Positions 27,061 through 36,183 of a stretch of 64,000 nt of DNA are shown here, in pieces. Below the pieces are notes generated by a model, which saw nothing but the letters and a program-made list of their open reading frames with translations, was not told the DNA's origin and ran no database searches. Each line of letters begins with the position of its first letter. The first letter of the stretch is position 1. A program made the translations under genes and the position numbers. Source of the DNA: Bdellovibrio sp. KM01 (GTDB lineage Bacteria; Bdellovibrionota; Bdellovibrionia; Bdellovibrionales; Bdellovibrionaceae); NCBI RefSeq assembly GCF_013752535.1, contig NZ_CP058348.1:2232001-2296000 (forward strand). Direction: 5' to 3'.

Positions 27061-27852
27061 TCAATTTTTCGGAGCGAGGGTATCGCTGATGATGGATTGA
27101 GCACCGTTCGATAGCAACTCATCCGCGCGCGATTGTTCATTCACGGTCCAGAAGCTTACTGGGATTCCGCGCTTAACAAATTTGCGCAGCTCTTCGGTGC
27201 TTACGAAGCGATGATCCAGATGTATAATATTAGCGTGAATATACGGAGCTAGGACCAACAATTTCAAATACCAGCGGTTGGCGGGATCTTTTTCCTTCGT
27301 CGCCAATAAAGCTCGCGGAACTTTTGGCAAAAGTCTGTGCAGTTCACGGATAGCCAAGGGATTGAAACTTGAAAACAAAATGCGCGACGAAGACTCTGTT
27401 TCGTGAATCACGCGCACGACTTTCGCTTCCAAACTGCGATCGGTGGATTTGTTGGTCTTTAATTCAATATTCAAAAACGGGGGAACATCAGGGCTTAGCA
27501 AAACCTCACGCAAGGTGGGAATATTCGCAAGGCGCTCAAGCTCTGCCGCGGTTACGTCTTCCACGCGTCTGGTATCGCCGATGATGCGCTTTAGATCATC
27601 ATCATGAAAGACCACCACATGGCCGTCCTTCGACAAGCGCACATCCATCTCGACCATCTGCAGTCCGCGCTCTTTCGCTGCCTTAAAGGACGCTAACGAG
27701 TTTTCCTGTGCGCCCCCCTTCCAGTATCCACGATGACCTTGATAGAGTGGAGGCTTCACTCCCCCCTCTGGCCAAGGGTCTGCTTTCCAAAAGAAATGCT
27801 TATAGAGTAGAACTGCAATCACCAGAATAAGGAAGACTGATAAGAGAATCAT
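27061..27852 (-). CDS. glycerophosphodiester phosphodiesterase
   Basis: 263 residues. An N-terminal membrane anchor (residues 1-18) is followed by the GDPD TIM barrel: QGHRGYWKGGAQENSLASF (catalytic HR and EN), GLQMVEMDVRLSKDGHVVVFHDD (metal Glu/Asp and second His) and PPFLNIELKT. Hydrolyses glycerophosphodiesters to glycerol-3-phosphate and an alcohol, probably at the periplasmic face. Its start overlaps the end of the AsmA-like gene by 4 bases, so they are translationally coupled. Confidence 0.92.
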   Translation of the reverse strand: MILLSVFLILVIAVLLYKHFFWKADPWPEGGVKPPLYQGHRGYWKGGAQENSLASFKAAKERGLQMVEMDVRLSKDGHVVVFHDDDLKRIIGDTRRVEDVTAAELERLANIPTLREVLLSPDVPPFLNIELKTNKSTDRSLEAKVVRVIHETESSSRILFSSFNPLAIRELHRLLPKVPRALLATKEKDPANRWYLKLLVLAPYIHANIIHLDHRFVSTEELRKFVKRGIPVSFWTVNEQSRADELLSNGAQSIISDTLAPKN

Positions 27853-29825
27853 TTGCGGGTGTTTGCATGAGCTTCAAACTCGAAAGTTGGCACGTCACGC
27901 CTCCCGCCAATTTTTAAAACTTGTAAAGACTTACCAGCCCGAGCATTCACGCGACCAGAAAGCATTCCGTACTGATCCCACGCGCCTGTGGTCTCAAGTT
28001 CTTTGTCTTTATCGACTTTAGCCTTTACGTTTTTCCATTGCAGGCTTTGATCGTTTTTCCAGTGAACTTCACCATTCAAATCACGCAATGATAGCTTTTG
28101 ATCCACCCACCAATCAGGGTTCGTGACTTTGCCAAAGACTTCAACTCCGACAGAATCATCCTCTATGACCATGCTTTGTGCTTGCGCCAGAATCACGACA
28201 TCTTTTTGTTTCAGGTCAAACTTCGCTTTGGATTTTCCAAAAGTCATACCTTCCACATCCAATGTATCCAACTGGGCGGAACCATGAACCAAGGAGACTT
28301 TCCCTTCGGTCATGCGGGCTTCGGCGTTCAAAGTCAAAGTGCCGATTTCTCCCCCGTCCGTCATTAGGGATTGAACAGCCGGAGCCAAGGTCACTTCGTC
28401 AATGTCGGCGTTTAAACTCACATCCTTAAAATCCCGATCCGCCTTCACTTTAACATTTCCGATAAATTTACCACCACGAGGCTCGGCACGAGTGACCGCG
28501 ATATTCCAAGTATCACCTTTCAGAGACATCTCGCCTGCGATGCGATCTACGGTTTGAACTTCACGTTCACTTTTATTCGAGAAAATAAATTGCAAACCGT
28601 GATGCTCTCCCACCATGCGTATGTCCTTTTCAGAAACGAATTCCGCTTGTCCTGTAAAAGACCCCAAATCACCAAAGATACGTGCCTTTTGAGGACGATT
28701 GATAAAGGCCATCAACTTATCAATGCGCATGTTCTGAATATCAATTAACAAAGGCTTATAGCGAAGAGGATCCACCGACGTAAACGACGCCTGATCAATA
28801 CTCATCTCGCCCAAATCACCTTCGATTCGGAAGTCTTTTACTTCCAACGGTGCAGACTTTAACTTTTCCGCCTCACCCGTCATGCGCGCTTTAGCTGAAA
28901 CCCAAACTTGCTTGCCGTTCAGGTCTTTAGAAACCAGGTCGTACTTTTGCAAAACCTGCAGCACCTGGCTTAAAGGAATATGCTTCATATCGGTTTCGAC
29001 ATTCAAAAGGTGATCCGCCAAAGAGTAATGGGCAATAACGGAATAATGCCCCTCGCGCCAGTTACCGAAGAAATGAGCTTGCAAAGACTGCTCTGGCACT
29101 TCTTTGTATTCCAAAAACAGGTTCGCATGGGAAAGATAGTCCCCCACCGTTTCATCGCGCAGGAAATTAGTTTTCGCATGAACTTCGACCACACGTGGTT
29201 CAAATGATTTCACCGATGCTTTGAAGCTTAAAAGCTCCGAGGGATACTGCGGATACTGAGCCGAAATAATTTTAAAACTTTGAATATTCAAACCACGAAT
29301 GTCATTGCGGTACTTGTCGGCTTGCTCGGAAGGACTTAACGTCACCAGCGGAGCCCGCTCTTTATCACCGTCCGCTGCCGCTTTCTTTAATTCTTGCTTT
29401 TCTTTTTCACAGGCATCAATCGTTCCCCGCAAAGTCAGCTGCATGTTATCAGCATCAATGGTTTTAATGGGTGACTCTTTAGTGATCAGTCCCCACACGG
29501 AAACTGGCAAGCGCATTTCATCGATCTCAAGCACCGGAGACATCCAACAAGCCTGATCAGATTCCATTCGAACTTGCTTAATCACGATGGCAAAACGCGG
29601 TAAAATTCCATCCGCAAGACTGAGCTCAGCAGAGTCAAAAGAAACTTTGATGTCTTTGTGAATGTGGCTGGCCGCTTTTTCCAACTGCGCTTTGATGCGC
29701 GCGGGAGAAAGAACAGATTTTGTCGTGTAGCCAATAAGAAAAGCCAGGATCAAACCCGTTAAAAGGATTTTCATACCTGGCTGTTCAGAGATCAAATATT
29801 TATCAGAGCGGTGTCGGCGATCCAT
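27849..29825 (-). CDS. AsmA-like membrane-anchored periplasmic protein
   Basis: 658 residues. One N-terminal membrane helix (MKILLTGLILAFLIGYTTKS, about residues 18-37) is followed by a long repetitive beta-rich region with alternating short strands. The motif style (VKVKADRDFKDVSLNADIDE, LTLNAEARMTEGKV) is that of AsmA/TamB-type lipid-transfer or envelope proteins. Family assignment is by overall look, not by a firm motif. ATG at 29774 is an alternative start. Coupled to a phospholipid-related GDPD gene, which fits an envelope-lipid role. Confidence 0.7.
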   Translation of the reverse strand: MDRRHRSDKYLISEQPGMKILLTGLILAFLIGYTTKSVLSPARIKAQLEKAASHIHKDIKVSFDSAELSLADGILPRFAIVIKQVRMESDQACWMSPVLEIDEMRLPVSVWGLITKESPIKTIDADNMQLTLRGTIDACEKEKQELKKAAADGDKERAPLVTLSPSEQADKYRNDIRGLNIQSFKIISAQYPQYPSELLSFKASVKSFEPRVVEVHAKTNFLRDETVGDYLSHANLFLEYKEVPEQSLQAHFFGNWREGHYSVIAHYSLADHLLNVETDMKHIPLSQVLQVLQKYDLVSKDLNGKQVWVSAKARMTGEAEKLKSAPLEVKDFRIEGDLGEMSIDQASFTSVDPLRYKPLLIDIQNMRIDKLMAFINRPQKARIFGDLGSFTGQAEFVSEKDIRMVGEHHGLQFIFSNKSEREVQTVDRIAGEMSLKGDTWNIAVTRAEPRGGKFIGNVKVKADRDFKDVSLNADIDEVTLAPAVQSLMTDGGEIGTLTLNAEARMTEGKVSLVHGSAQLDTLDVEGMTFGKSKAKFDLKQKDVVILAQAQSMVIEDDSVGVEVFGKVTNPDWWVDQKLSLRDLNGEVHWKNDQSLQWKNVKAKVDKDKELETTGAWDQYGMLSGRVNARAGKSLQVLKIGGRRDVPTFEFEAHANTRK

Positions 29826-29876
29826 GACCTATTCTTATTCGAAAGGTCCCGACCGCCAAGGTCTTTTTAGAAATGA

Positions 29877-30365
29877 CTACTTGTATTCGAAGTGAAGGAT
29901 TTCGAATTCCTTGTCACCTTTTGGGCTTTGCACTGTTACAGTGTCGCCTACTTTTTTACCGATCAAAGCGCGAGCCAACGGCGAAAGCACAGAAACCATG
30001 CCTTTTTTAACGTCAGCTTCGTCAACGCCTACGATTTGATAAGCCACTTCTTCTTCTGTTTCAGTATCAACGGCTTTAACATGTGCACCGAATACAACAC
30101 GGTCAGCTTTGATTGTGGATACGTCGATTACTTCCGCGCCTGCCAATTTGCCTTGGATTTCAGCAATACGACCTTCAATCATAGATTGGCGCTCTTTAGC
30201 AGATTCGTACTCCGCGTTCTCAGAAATATCGCCTTGAGCGCGGGCTTCTTCGATAGCCGCGATAACAGAGGGTCTTTCCTCTAACAATAGCTTCTTAAGC
30301 TCTGCATCTAGCAGCGCTTTTCCGCGAACTGTCATTGGAAGTTTGTCGTTTGTACCTACAGACAT
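29877..30365 (-). CDS. greA: transcription elongation factor GreA
   Basis: 162 residues. N-terminal coiled coil with the catalytic tip ARAQGDISENAEYESAKERQ and the C-terminal FKBP-like domain (VVFGAHVKAVDTET, SPLARALIGKKVGDTV). It stimulates RNA polymerase to cleave backtracked RNA. Start ATG 30365 follows GTGGAGATAGAC; the longer frame upstream lacks a ribosome site. Confidence 0.97.
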   Translation of the reverse strand: MSVGTNDKLPMTVRGKALLDAELKKLLLEERPSVIAAIEEARAQGDISENAEYESAKERQSMIEGRIAEIQGKLAGAEVIDVSTIKADRVVFGAHVKAVDTETEEEVAYQIVGVDEADVKKGMVSVLSPLARALIGKKVGDTVTVQSPKGDKEFEILHFEYK

Positions 30366-30501
30366 GTCTATCTCCACTGTTAAAGGGACATTACTTTTAC
30401 CCGAGAAGGGCGAACTTATCAACCGCGCCCCCACCCAGACTCGACGCAATGCATTTAGATAATGCATTGAGCCGCATATTCCTCCGGCGTACCATAAACC
30501 C

Positions 30502-30771
30502 ATGGGTCAAAAGAAAAAGTCCGAAATCATCTGCCGTTGCAACAATGTGTCCCGGGCGACCATTGAGCAAGCTATTACAGATGGTGCAAAGACCCTGAAC
30601 GAAATCTTCGATACCACCACCGCTGGCGTAGGTCCCTGCGGAGGATCCTGCCGCCGCAAACTCGCCCCTCTTCTTGAACACTACCTGAAAACCGGTCAGT
30701 TCCCTGAAAAAATTCAGGAGGACTTATCAGGCAAAAGTAATGTTAAGGGTGAGGGCGAGAAAAAAGACTAA
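30502..30771 (+). CDS. BFD-like [2Fe-2S] protein
   Basis: 89 residues. Cys ligands in ICRCNNVSR and GPCGGSCRRKL form the CxC...CxxxC pattern of the bacterioferritin-associated ferredoxin domain. The tail is lysine-rich. Could pass electrons for iron release or serve as a domain-only redox partner. It converges on a second BFD-type gene and overlaps it by 4 bases. Confidence 0.85.
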   Translation: MGQKKKSEIICRCNNVSRATIEQAITDGAKTLNEIFDTTTAGVGPCGGSCRRKLAPLLEHYLKTGQFPEKIQEDLSGKSNVKGEGEKKD

Positions 30772-31091
30772 GAAGCTTTTTGCTGATTCAGACGGTACTG
30801 AATCATCTTGTGAACCTCAGGACGACAGGTCCCGCACTGCGCACTCGCCGATGTCTGACGAGTTACGACTTCAGGAGTACGAGCTCCCGCAATAATAGCT
30901 TGATCAATAGTGTGCGCAGAAATACCACGGCAATGACAGATCTCTGTATCACCCGTAGCGGCCTGCCACTCACCACGCAAACGCAAAACCATTTCACGCA
31001 GTAAAAGACTGCTGTGATCTTGCCCTTCCGGCAGAGGCCATTTTGAAATATCCGCGCCAAACGAACGACGCATTTTCTTCATCATATCCAT
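30768..31091 (-). CDS. second BFD-like [2Fe-2S] protein
   Basis: 107 residues from ATG 31091; the frame stays open further upstream only because it runs antisense to the RimK remnant. A polar N-terminal part (about residues 1-50) precedes ICHCRGISAHTI and SAQCGTCRPEV, i.e. CxC...CxxC Cys spacing (one residue shorter than in its neighbour). Convergent with the 30502-30771 gene of the same domain type. Function unknown. Confidence 0.75.
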   Translation of the reverse strand: MDMMKKMRRSFGADISKWPLPEGQDHSSLLLREMVLRLRGEWQAATGDTEICHCRGISAHTIDQAIIAGARTPEVVTRQTSASAQCGTCRPEVHKMIQYRLNQQKAS

Positions 31092-31113
31092 AAATTCAGT
31101 ACATCCCACATGA

Positions 31114-31578
31114 GAGACACTCAATACTCGGCCCACAGGTTTACCAAGAGCGGAAGATGCACGTGCGATTGCAGATATTTTCACCAGCACGGGCGATGAA
31201 GAACTTTTAGCGCAGGAATACTTTCCCGAAGCGTTCGGGACTGACGTGCGCGCATTCGTGGTTGGAGGAGAAATCAAAGCTGCGATGAAAAGAACGGCTC
31301 GCCCGGGAGAGTTTCGCAGCAATCTCGCATTAGGAGCCACGGCGGAACCCTGCACGTTGGAACCCTATGAATCTGAATTGATTTTAAAAACTATTCGTAC
31401 TTTGGGTTTGCAGGTCTCTGGTGTCGATCTATTGCGAACGCGTAAAGGCAGTCTGGTTTTAGAAGCGAACCCTTGTCCTGGGTTAGAAGGCATAGAAAAA
31501 TATAGTCAGCAGAACCTTGCAAACAGCATCATTCAATATGCTGAGGAGCTGTATGGCAAACACAAGACCTCGCGTTGA
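31114..31578 (+). pseudogene. RimK-type ATP-grasp ligase, 5'-truncated remnant
   Basis: About 154 codons readable from a stop at 31111. They match the C-terminal half of RimK: AQEYFPEAFGTDVRAFVVGG, AAMKRTARPGEFRSNLALGA, VSGVDLLRTRKGSLVLEANP, GLEGIEKYS. The N-terminal lobe and the first half of the ATP-grasp fold are absent; the BFD gene occupies that place. The distal end still overlaps gloB by 26 bases, so it was once coupled to it. RimK enzymes add Glu residues to proteins; this copy should be inactive unless a short product has another use. Confidence 0.75.
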
Positions 31579-32311
31579 GCTTATCCCTATCTTTGAAGAC
31601 AATTATGTCTTCTGTTTGATTGATGATAACAATCAAGAGGCTCTTGTTATTGATCCAGGCGAATCTTCCAAAACTTCTAATTATTTAAAAGAGAATAATT
31701 TAAAACTTACTGGCGTCCTGTTGACCCACCATCATAACGATCATGTGGGCGGAGTTCGCTCCCTGATCTCCGAGCATCCTGCACCAGTGTATGCTCCGAT
31801 GAAAAACAAATCACAGATTGGCTCAGCTGATACTTGGGTAGCTGAAGGCCACACGGTGCGAGTGGGACCCTTTGAATTTCAGGTGCTGGAACTTCCCGGC
31901 CACACACTGGGACACGTCGCCTACTGGGAGCCAAAATTCAAATGGCTTTTTTCAGGTGATGTTCTTTTTGGATTAGGCTGCGGAAGATTGTTCGAAGGGA
32001 CCTATGAACAAGCTTACGAAAGCCTTCAACGAATTAAAAAACTACCTGAAGAAACGTTAGTCTATTGCACTCATGAATACACCGAATCCAATCTGACATT
32101 TTGCAATATGCTTTCTAATTTAGACGACTCCCCTATCACCGGCGACAGCGAAGAGTTAGAAATGTATGCGAATCAATTGCTATCTCGCCGAGAAATGAAT
32201 TTACCCTCGGTGCCGCTCAAATTATCAGTGGAACTGCGAGTGAATCCATTCTTGCTGGCCAAATCCGTAGCGCAATTTACTTATCTGCGGGATTTGCGCA
32301 ACAAACAATAA
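31553..32311 (+). CDS. gloB: hydroxyacylglutathione hydrolase (glyoxalase II)
   Basis: 252 residues from ATG 31553 behind GAGGAG. Metallo-beta-lactamase fold with THHHNDHVGG (metal ligands), ELPGHTLGHVAYW, LFSGDVLFGLGCGRLFEG and YCTHEYT. Glyoxalase II length is about 251. Hydrolyses S-lactoylglutathione in methylglyoxal detoxification. Preceded by the RimK remnant. Confidence 0.96.
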   Translation: MANTRPRVELIPIFEDNYVFCLIDDNNQEALVIDPGESSKTSNYLKENNLKLTGVLLTHHHNDHVGGVRSLISEHPAPVYAPMKNKSQIGSADTWVAEGHTVRVGPFEFQVLELPGHTLGHVAYWEPKFKWLFSGDVLFGLGCGRLFEGTYEQAYESLQRIKKLPEETLVYCTHEYTESNLTFCNMLSNLDDSPITGDSEELEMYANQLLSRREMNLPSVPLKLSVELRVNPFLLAKSVAQFTYLRDLRNKQ

Positions 32312-32373
32312 ATGAACCTGCTATTGGGTTTCATAGTTAAATTAAGCCAAGACATTTAATGGTGCCTTTAAAT

Positions 32374-32407
32374 AAAAAAAGCCCGGGCTGTGCCGAGCTT
32401 TTTTTTT
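32374..32407 (+). terminator. terminator after gloB
   Basis: AAAAAAAGCcCGG pairs with CCGaGCTTTTTTT (one mismatch) around a 7-base loop, with a nine-T run. About 60 bases after the stop. Confidence 0.7.
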
Positions 32408-32430
32408 GGAGAAAGTGTGTCCGTACCTAG
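32405..32430. repeat. degenerate half copy of the GGTACGGAC repeat (B half)
   Basis: TTTGGAGAAAGTGTGTCCG then TACC matches the right arm of the 48395-48449 hairpin except for two bases and a two-base gap. It lies 5 bases beyond the stop codon of the minus-strand gene at 32436. Confidence 0.7.
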
Positions 32431-32435
32431 CGCGC

Positions 32436-32843
32436 CTAGCGAGCTTGCTCCACAACTTCACACTTGAAGTTGCCTACGTGAGTTTTTTCACCCAAGCCCC
32501 AGTAGTAAAGTTTCGCAGAGTGATCAACGACGTTGATAGACAATTCGAATTCAGTCGAAGCTTCAACAGAGAAAATGTATTCAACAGAAACTGGAGTGGA
32601 ATCAATATCCAACGCCAAGGCAGGACCATTCAAATCTTGAGTGTCGATTTTATAATCGCCCACATTCAATGACCATTGTTGCAAACCATGGCGGAACAAA
32701 ACCGTAGGATTGTTTTGAATGTTGATTTCAGCAGGAATATCAGCAGATTTGTTAAGCTGCGTAGCTTGGCAGTCAAACACGCGTTCGTCAGCGAAAGAAA
32801 TTGAAGCGAACAACATTGTGACAGCGATAATTGCAGATTTCAT
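32436..32843 (-). CDS. secreted hypothetical protein
   Basis: 135 residues, ATG behind AAAGGACG. Signal peptide ending ISFAD. Mature part beta-rich with one Cys near each end (VFDCQATQ, NFKCEVVE), suggesting a disulfide between the termini. No family recognised. Confidence 0.8.
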   Translation of the reverse strand: MKSAIIAVTMLFASISFADERVFDCQATQLNKSADIPAEINIQNNPTVLFRHGLQQWSLNVGDYKIDTQDLNGPALALDIDSTPVSVEYIFSVEASTEFELSINVVDHSAKLYYWGLGEKTHVGNFKCEVVEQAR

Positions 32844-32983
32844 GAATTCGTCCTTTGTTTAATGCCCCATCACCTATCGTGATTCCCGGGCAATGTCGTC
32901 CATTTTCTATATTTTTCACACCCAGCATCGGGGGCAGGATTCACAAATTAACATTTGTTACCCGCCACAATGAATCCCAAATG

Positions 32984-33010
32984 AAAAACCGCGTTCATCA
33001 CGCGGTTTTT
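32984..33010 (-). terminator. terminator after the halogenase gene
   Basis: 11-bp stem AAAAACCGCGT/ACGCGGTTTTT with a 5-base loop; on the minus strand it follows the stop codon at 33017 by 6 bases. Confidence 0.85.
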
Positions 33011-33016
33011 CAACTA

Positions 33017-34618
33017 TCAAGCTTCTGTTTCAACGATCCAAGTATCCTGATCTTCAAATAGCTGCTCCAATAACCCACCCTCAATCAGATAGTCCTCGCT
33101 GAAAAGCTCATGCAGGCTGAGCGCCTTTTTAGTCAGTTCTTGATACGAAAGCGTGCGCTGCACGTATTCTTCCTTAGTCATCTTAGGGCGCACTGGCGGA
33201 CGCTCCAGAGCTTTTTGACCATACAAAAGGGTGTCATAGCTATAACTATTAAATACCAGGGCCTCACAAGCCGTGTATGGAGAGTTCGTTCCAAGATTGC
33301 TGGCGCTTAGTGGCGCACGTTGATTGAAAAGATCCACCACCATCTGTGCATCACCCATTTCAGTATTTGCACGGCAGTCTTTCCAGTACTGGGTATCCAG
33401 CTGCTTATTGTATTTGTAGTGCACTGCCAAGAACCATCGGAACGTATCCCAAGTCGCTGCGATCTCTTGATTGATGGCTGCGATGCTGGAGCTGTCTTGA
33501 TGGTTGTTCGGCATAAGCTTACACAACGTCATGATGCTGTGAACAGCTGTTTGAATGGCTGTGGATTCCAAGGGCTCCACAAAGCCGTAAGCATTTCCCA
33601 AGCCGAAAACGTTTTTATTCCAAGCTTGTTTTTGACGGCCTGTACGGAACTCCACCATTTTGTATTTTTCAAAGTGGCCGAATCTTGCACGTGCCTCTTT
33701 CAAAGCTTGTTCTTCATCACAGTACTGCGTGGAGTGCACGTAACCGTAGTGATTTTCGGTGCGCATTGGAATCGTCCACGCCCAACCATTCGGCATCGTC
33801 GTACATTGCGTGTAAGGACGGATGTCGTTGTTATTTGGTAAATCAAAAGTCAGCGCGCGGTTATTTCTTAATGTTGAGGTGAATGGGATGAACTCTGTTT
33901 TAAGAGCTTGCCCCAGGATGCGCGAACGGAAACCCGAGCAATCAATGTACAAATCAAAAGAATGCTTTTTACCGTCATCTGTTTCGATAGACGTCACAAA
34001 ATCATTATCATCCAAGTGAACATTCTCAACCACAGCGTCGATGATTGGAATTTGTCTTTGCTTAACAATGTTATTCAAGAAACGGATCAGATTCTTATTA
34101 TCAATATGATAAGAAAATGGAATGCTTTGAAGCAAAGAGATCATCTCTCCGTTTTTTTCGCGGATCACAGGGATTTTGTGATTATCCATCAACACCGATG
34201 CCCAGTTGGCATTGTTGATAGAATCTTCGTAATAGTAACTTTCCTGCTGATGACCAGCAAAGAAGTTAAAATTAAAATGATAGTCCCCAGGACAGCCCCA
34301 ATCAAAGCGAATACCCAATTTAATTGTCGGTTGAACCGCCTGGAAAAACTCTTGAGGATCGATACCCAAAGTACGGTGCAAGAACGGAACGATCTCGGTT
34401 GTTGTCGACTCGCCCACGCCAATCACTGGAATTTTGCTGGATTCGATCACAGATGTTTGAATTTTAGGGTGCAGCTTTTTAAGCGCCAAGGCTGCCAGGT
34501 AACCAGCCGTCCCGCCGCCCAGGATCCCGATGGATTTGATTTCTGTCTGAGGATATTTAGAAAAATTCAGGTAACTAAGATCAAAAGCTGTGTCGATATA
34601 ATCGGACAAAGACGCCAT
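33017..34618 (-). CDS. flavin-dependent halogenase (tryptophan halogenase family)
   Basis: 533 residues, in the size range of PrnA/RebH. FAD-binding GILGGGTAGYLAALALKK near residues 28-45. PTIKLGIRFDW holds the likely catalytic Lys at residue 100. The signature WxWxIP is present as W279-A-W-T-I-P. The family uses FADH2 and chloride or bromide to form HOX and halogenate an aromatic substrate. A separate flavin reductase is needed and none is next to it. No biosynthetic cluster surrounds it, so the substrate is unknown. Own terminator downstream; apparently single. Confidence 0.92.
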   Translation of the reverse strand: MASLSDYIDTAFDLSYLNFSKYPQTEIKSIGILGGGTAGYLAALALKKLHPKIQTSVIESSKIPVIGVGESTTTEIVPFLHRTLGIDPQEFFQAVQPTIKLGIRFDWGCPGDYHFNFNFFAGHQQESYYYEDSINNANWASVLMDNHKIPVIREKNGEMISLLQSIPFSYHIDNKNLIRFLNNIVKQRQIPIIDAVVENVHLDDNDFVTSIETDDGKKHSFDLYIDCSGFRSRILGQALKTEFIPFTSTLRNNRALTFDLPNNNDIRPYTQCTTMPNGWAWTIPMRTENHYGYVHSTQYCDEEQALKEARARFGHFEKYKMVEFRTGRQKQAWNKNVFGLGNAYGFVEPLESTAIQTAVHSIMTLCKLMPNNHQDSSSIAAINQEIAATWDTFRWFLAVHYKYNKQLDTQYWKDCRANTEMGDAQMVVDLFNQRAPLSASNLGTNSPYTACEALVFNSYSYDTLLYGQKALERPPVRPKMTKEEYVQRTLSYQELTKKALSLHELFSEDYLIEGGLLEQLFEDQDTWIVETEA

Positions 34619-34680
34619 GGGAAAACCTCGTTTAGATAGGTCTTCCTTATCCCATAACGCCCGTCAGGATTCAAAGGTCT

Positions 34681-35430
34681 TTAAGAAGCAAAGAATTTTT
34701 GCTGCCACATCGCTTGGCGCTCGTCAGTGATACCGTATTCAGTAAGTAAAAATTTCTGGATGCTACCGGTCTTGGACTTCATTTCTTCTAACGCTGCATT
34801 CAGAAAGCCCTCGTGAGCGCCCATCATGTATTGGAATCCCTCCATGGCTTTATCAGAAAGGATGTTCTTAAACTGAATCATCAGGCCATTACGAAAAGGC
34901 TCAAGACCCGTTTGTGTTTGCAGATAGTCTTTCATCACCTGGGACTCATCCACTCCCAAAGCCAAAAGCATCAAGGCAGTTCCTACACCTGTACGGTCTT
35001 TACCGACCGCGCAGTGCTGAAGCATCCCCTTGCCTGACATTTCATCCATCACCGCAAACATGCGACGATAAGCCTGATTATCAAAAGGCAAAGTGCGATA
35101 AAGCTTTTCCATGTACTGCGGAGGAATATTCTCCAGATGCTCTTTGGTAAAAAATGAACCTAAGTTCGCACTCATCCGATACGCAACGGGATTGGCCGGG
35201 CAGTTTTCATAAGCGACTCCGTCCCACAGAACATCTTTATCATGGGCAGCTTCAGAGGGATCTCGGAAATCAATCACGTGCCCAATTGTCGTTTGCAAAA
35301 GCAGAACATCGTCTGATGTGAGCTTTGACAATGCTCCGGAACGATAGAATTGACCCGATATAAGCTGATGACCTTGGACAGAAACATGCCCACCCAGATC
35401 GCGGAAGTTAATTGCGCCAGTAAGTTTCAA
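34681..35430 (-). CDS. protein tyrosine/serine phosphatase family protein
   Basis: 249 residues, TTG start 35430 with GGAG nine bases before it. N-terminal NFRDLGG and FYRSGALSKLT are typical of the Y_phosphatase3 family. The Cx5R active site is HCAVGKDRTG, where Cys is the nucleophile and Arg binds phosphate. Acts on phosphoproteins or phosphoinositides; the target is unknown. 15 bases after trmO, hence co-transcribed. Confidence 0.9.
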   Translation of the reverse strand: MKLTGAINFRDLGGHVSVQGHQLISGQFYRSGALSKLTSDDVLLLQTTIGHVIDFRDPSEAAHDKDVLWDGVAYENCPANPVAYRMSANLGSFFTKEHLENIPPQYMEKLYRTLPFDNQAYRRMFAVMDEMSGKGMLQHCAVGKDRTGVGTALMLLALGVDESQVMKDYLQTQTGLEPFRNGLMIQFKNILSDKAMEGFQYMMGAHEGFLNAALEEMKSKTGSIQKFLLTEYGITDERQAMWQQKFFAS

Positions 35431-35445
35431 ATGAGGAACTCCGGT

Positions 35446-36183
35446 TTAGAGGATTTCGAAGACGAAGAAGTGACCTTCTCGCAGTTCGTATTTTACATCA
35501 CTTCCCAGGATATCAAAGCCGTATCTCTGTCCCCAGCTCTTTGAGTCCGTAATGGGATCCTGGCGCTTCTGAAACGCTGGACGAGGGTCCAATTCGAGAA
35601 TGCTGATAATAAGATTACGAAGGTTGTTCTGGTTATTCGGATCGCGTATTTTTATCGCCGCCTCAGCATCGTCAGAGAAAAGCACTTCTGTGCGCTCGAT
35701 AGGATCGCTTGCCCAACCCGCGTTCGCCTCAGGAATCGAGTCTGCGTAAGGAATATAAGGTTTAATATCAAGCACTGGCGTGCCATCTAAAAGATCCACG
35801 CCGTGCACGTGAATTTCAGGGCCGCCCTTGGCATCAAAATCAATCTTTTCAATTTTTACTGCCGACATTCCAATCGGATTCGGTCGGTGCGGAGAACGCG
35901 AAGCTAAAACACCGACTTTACGATTCCCGCCCAATCGCGGTGGACGAATGCTAGGTTTCCAGTTTTTGCCACCATGTTCGTGAAAAACAAAAACAATCCA
36001 AAGATGAGAGAACTCTTCCAGACTGCGAATTGCAGTCAACAGATCAGGATCAGGCAACAGCTTAATAATCCCCTTAGCAGGATTCGCAAGCCCCGGCTGG
36101 CGAGGAATTCCAAATTTATCATGAAAGGGCGTTTGTACATGCCCTATCGCTGAAAATTCAAATGTCTCGCCATGCTTCTGCAT
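35446..36183 (-). CDS. trmO: tRNA t6A37 N6-methyltransferase TrmO
   Basis: 245 residues. Uses SAM to methylate t6A at position 37 of tRNA-Thr. Family motifs: FSAIGHVQTPFHDKFGIPRQ, WIVFVFHE, VGVLASRSPHRPNPIG and HVHGVDLLDGTPVLDIKPY. The start ATG directly follows a GGACCTGGCACC repeat module, and I see no usual ribosome site. Lies between ileS and the phosphatase, all on the minus strand. Confidence 0.95.
   Translation of the reverse strand: MQKHGETFEFSAIGHVQTPFHDKFGIPRQPGLANPAKGIIKLLPDPDLLTAIRSLEEFSHLWIVFVFHEHGGKNWKPSIRPPRLGGNRKVGVLASRSPHRPNPIGMSAVKIEKIDFDAKGGPEIHVHGVDLLDGTPVLDIKPYIPYADSIPEANAGWASDPIERTEVLFSDDAEAAIKIRDPNNQNNLRNLIISILELDPRPAFQKRQDPITDSKSWGQRYGFDILGSDVKYELREGHFFVFEIL

Noticed and set aside
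31092-31355. N-terminal extension of the second BFD-like protein
   Set aside because: It is antisense to clear RimK coding sequence; ATG 31091 gives a compact protein with the domain.
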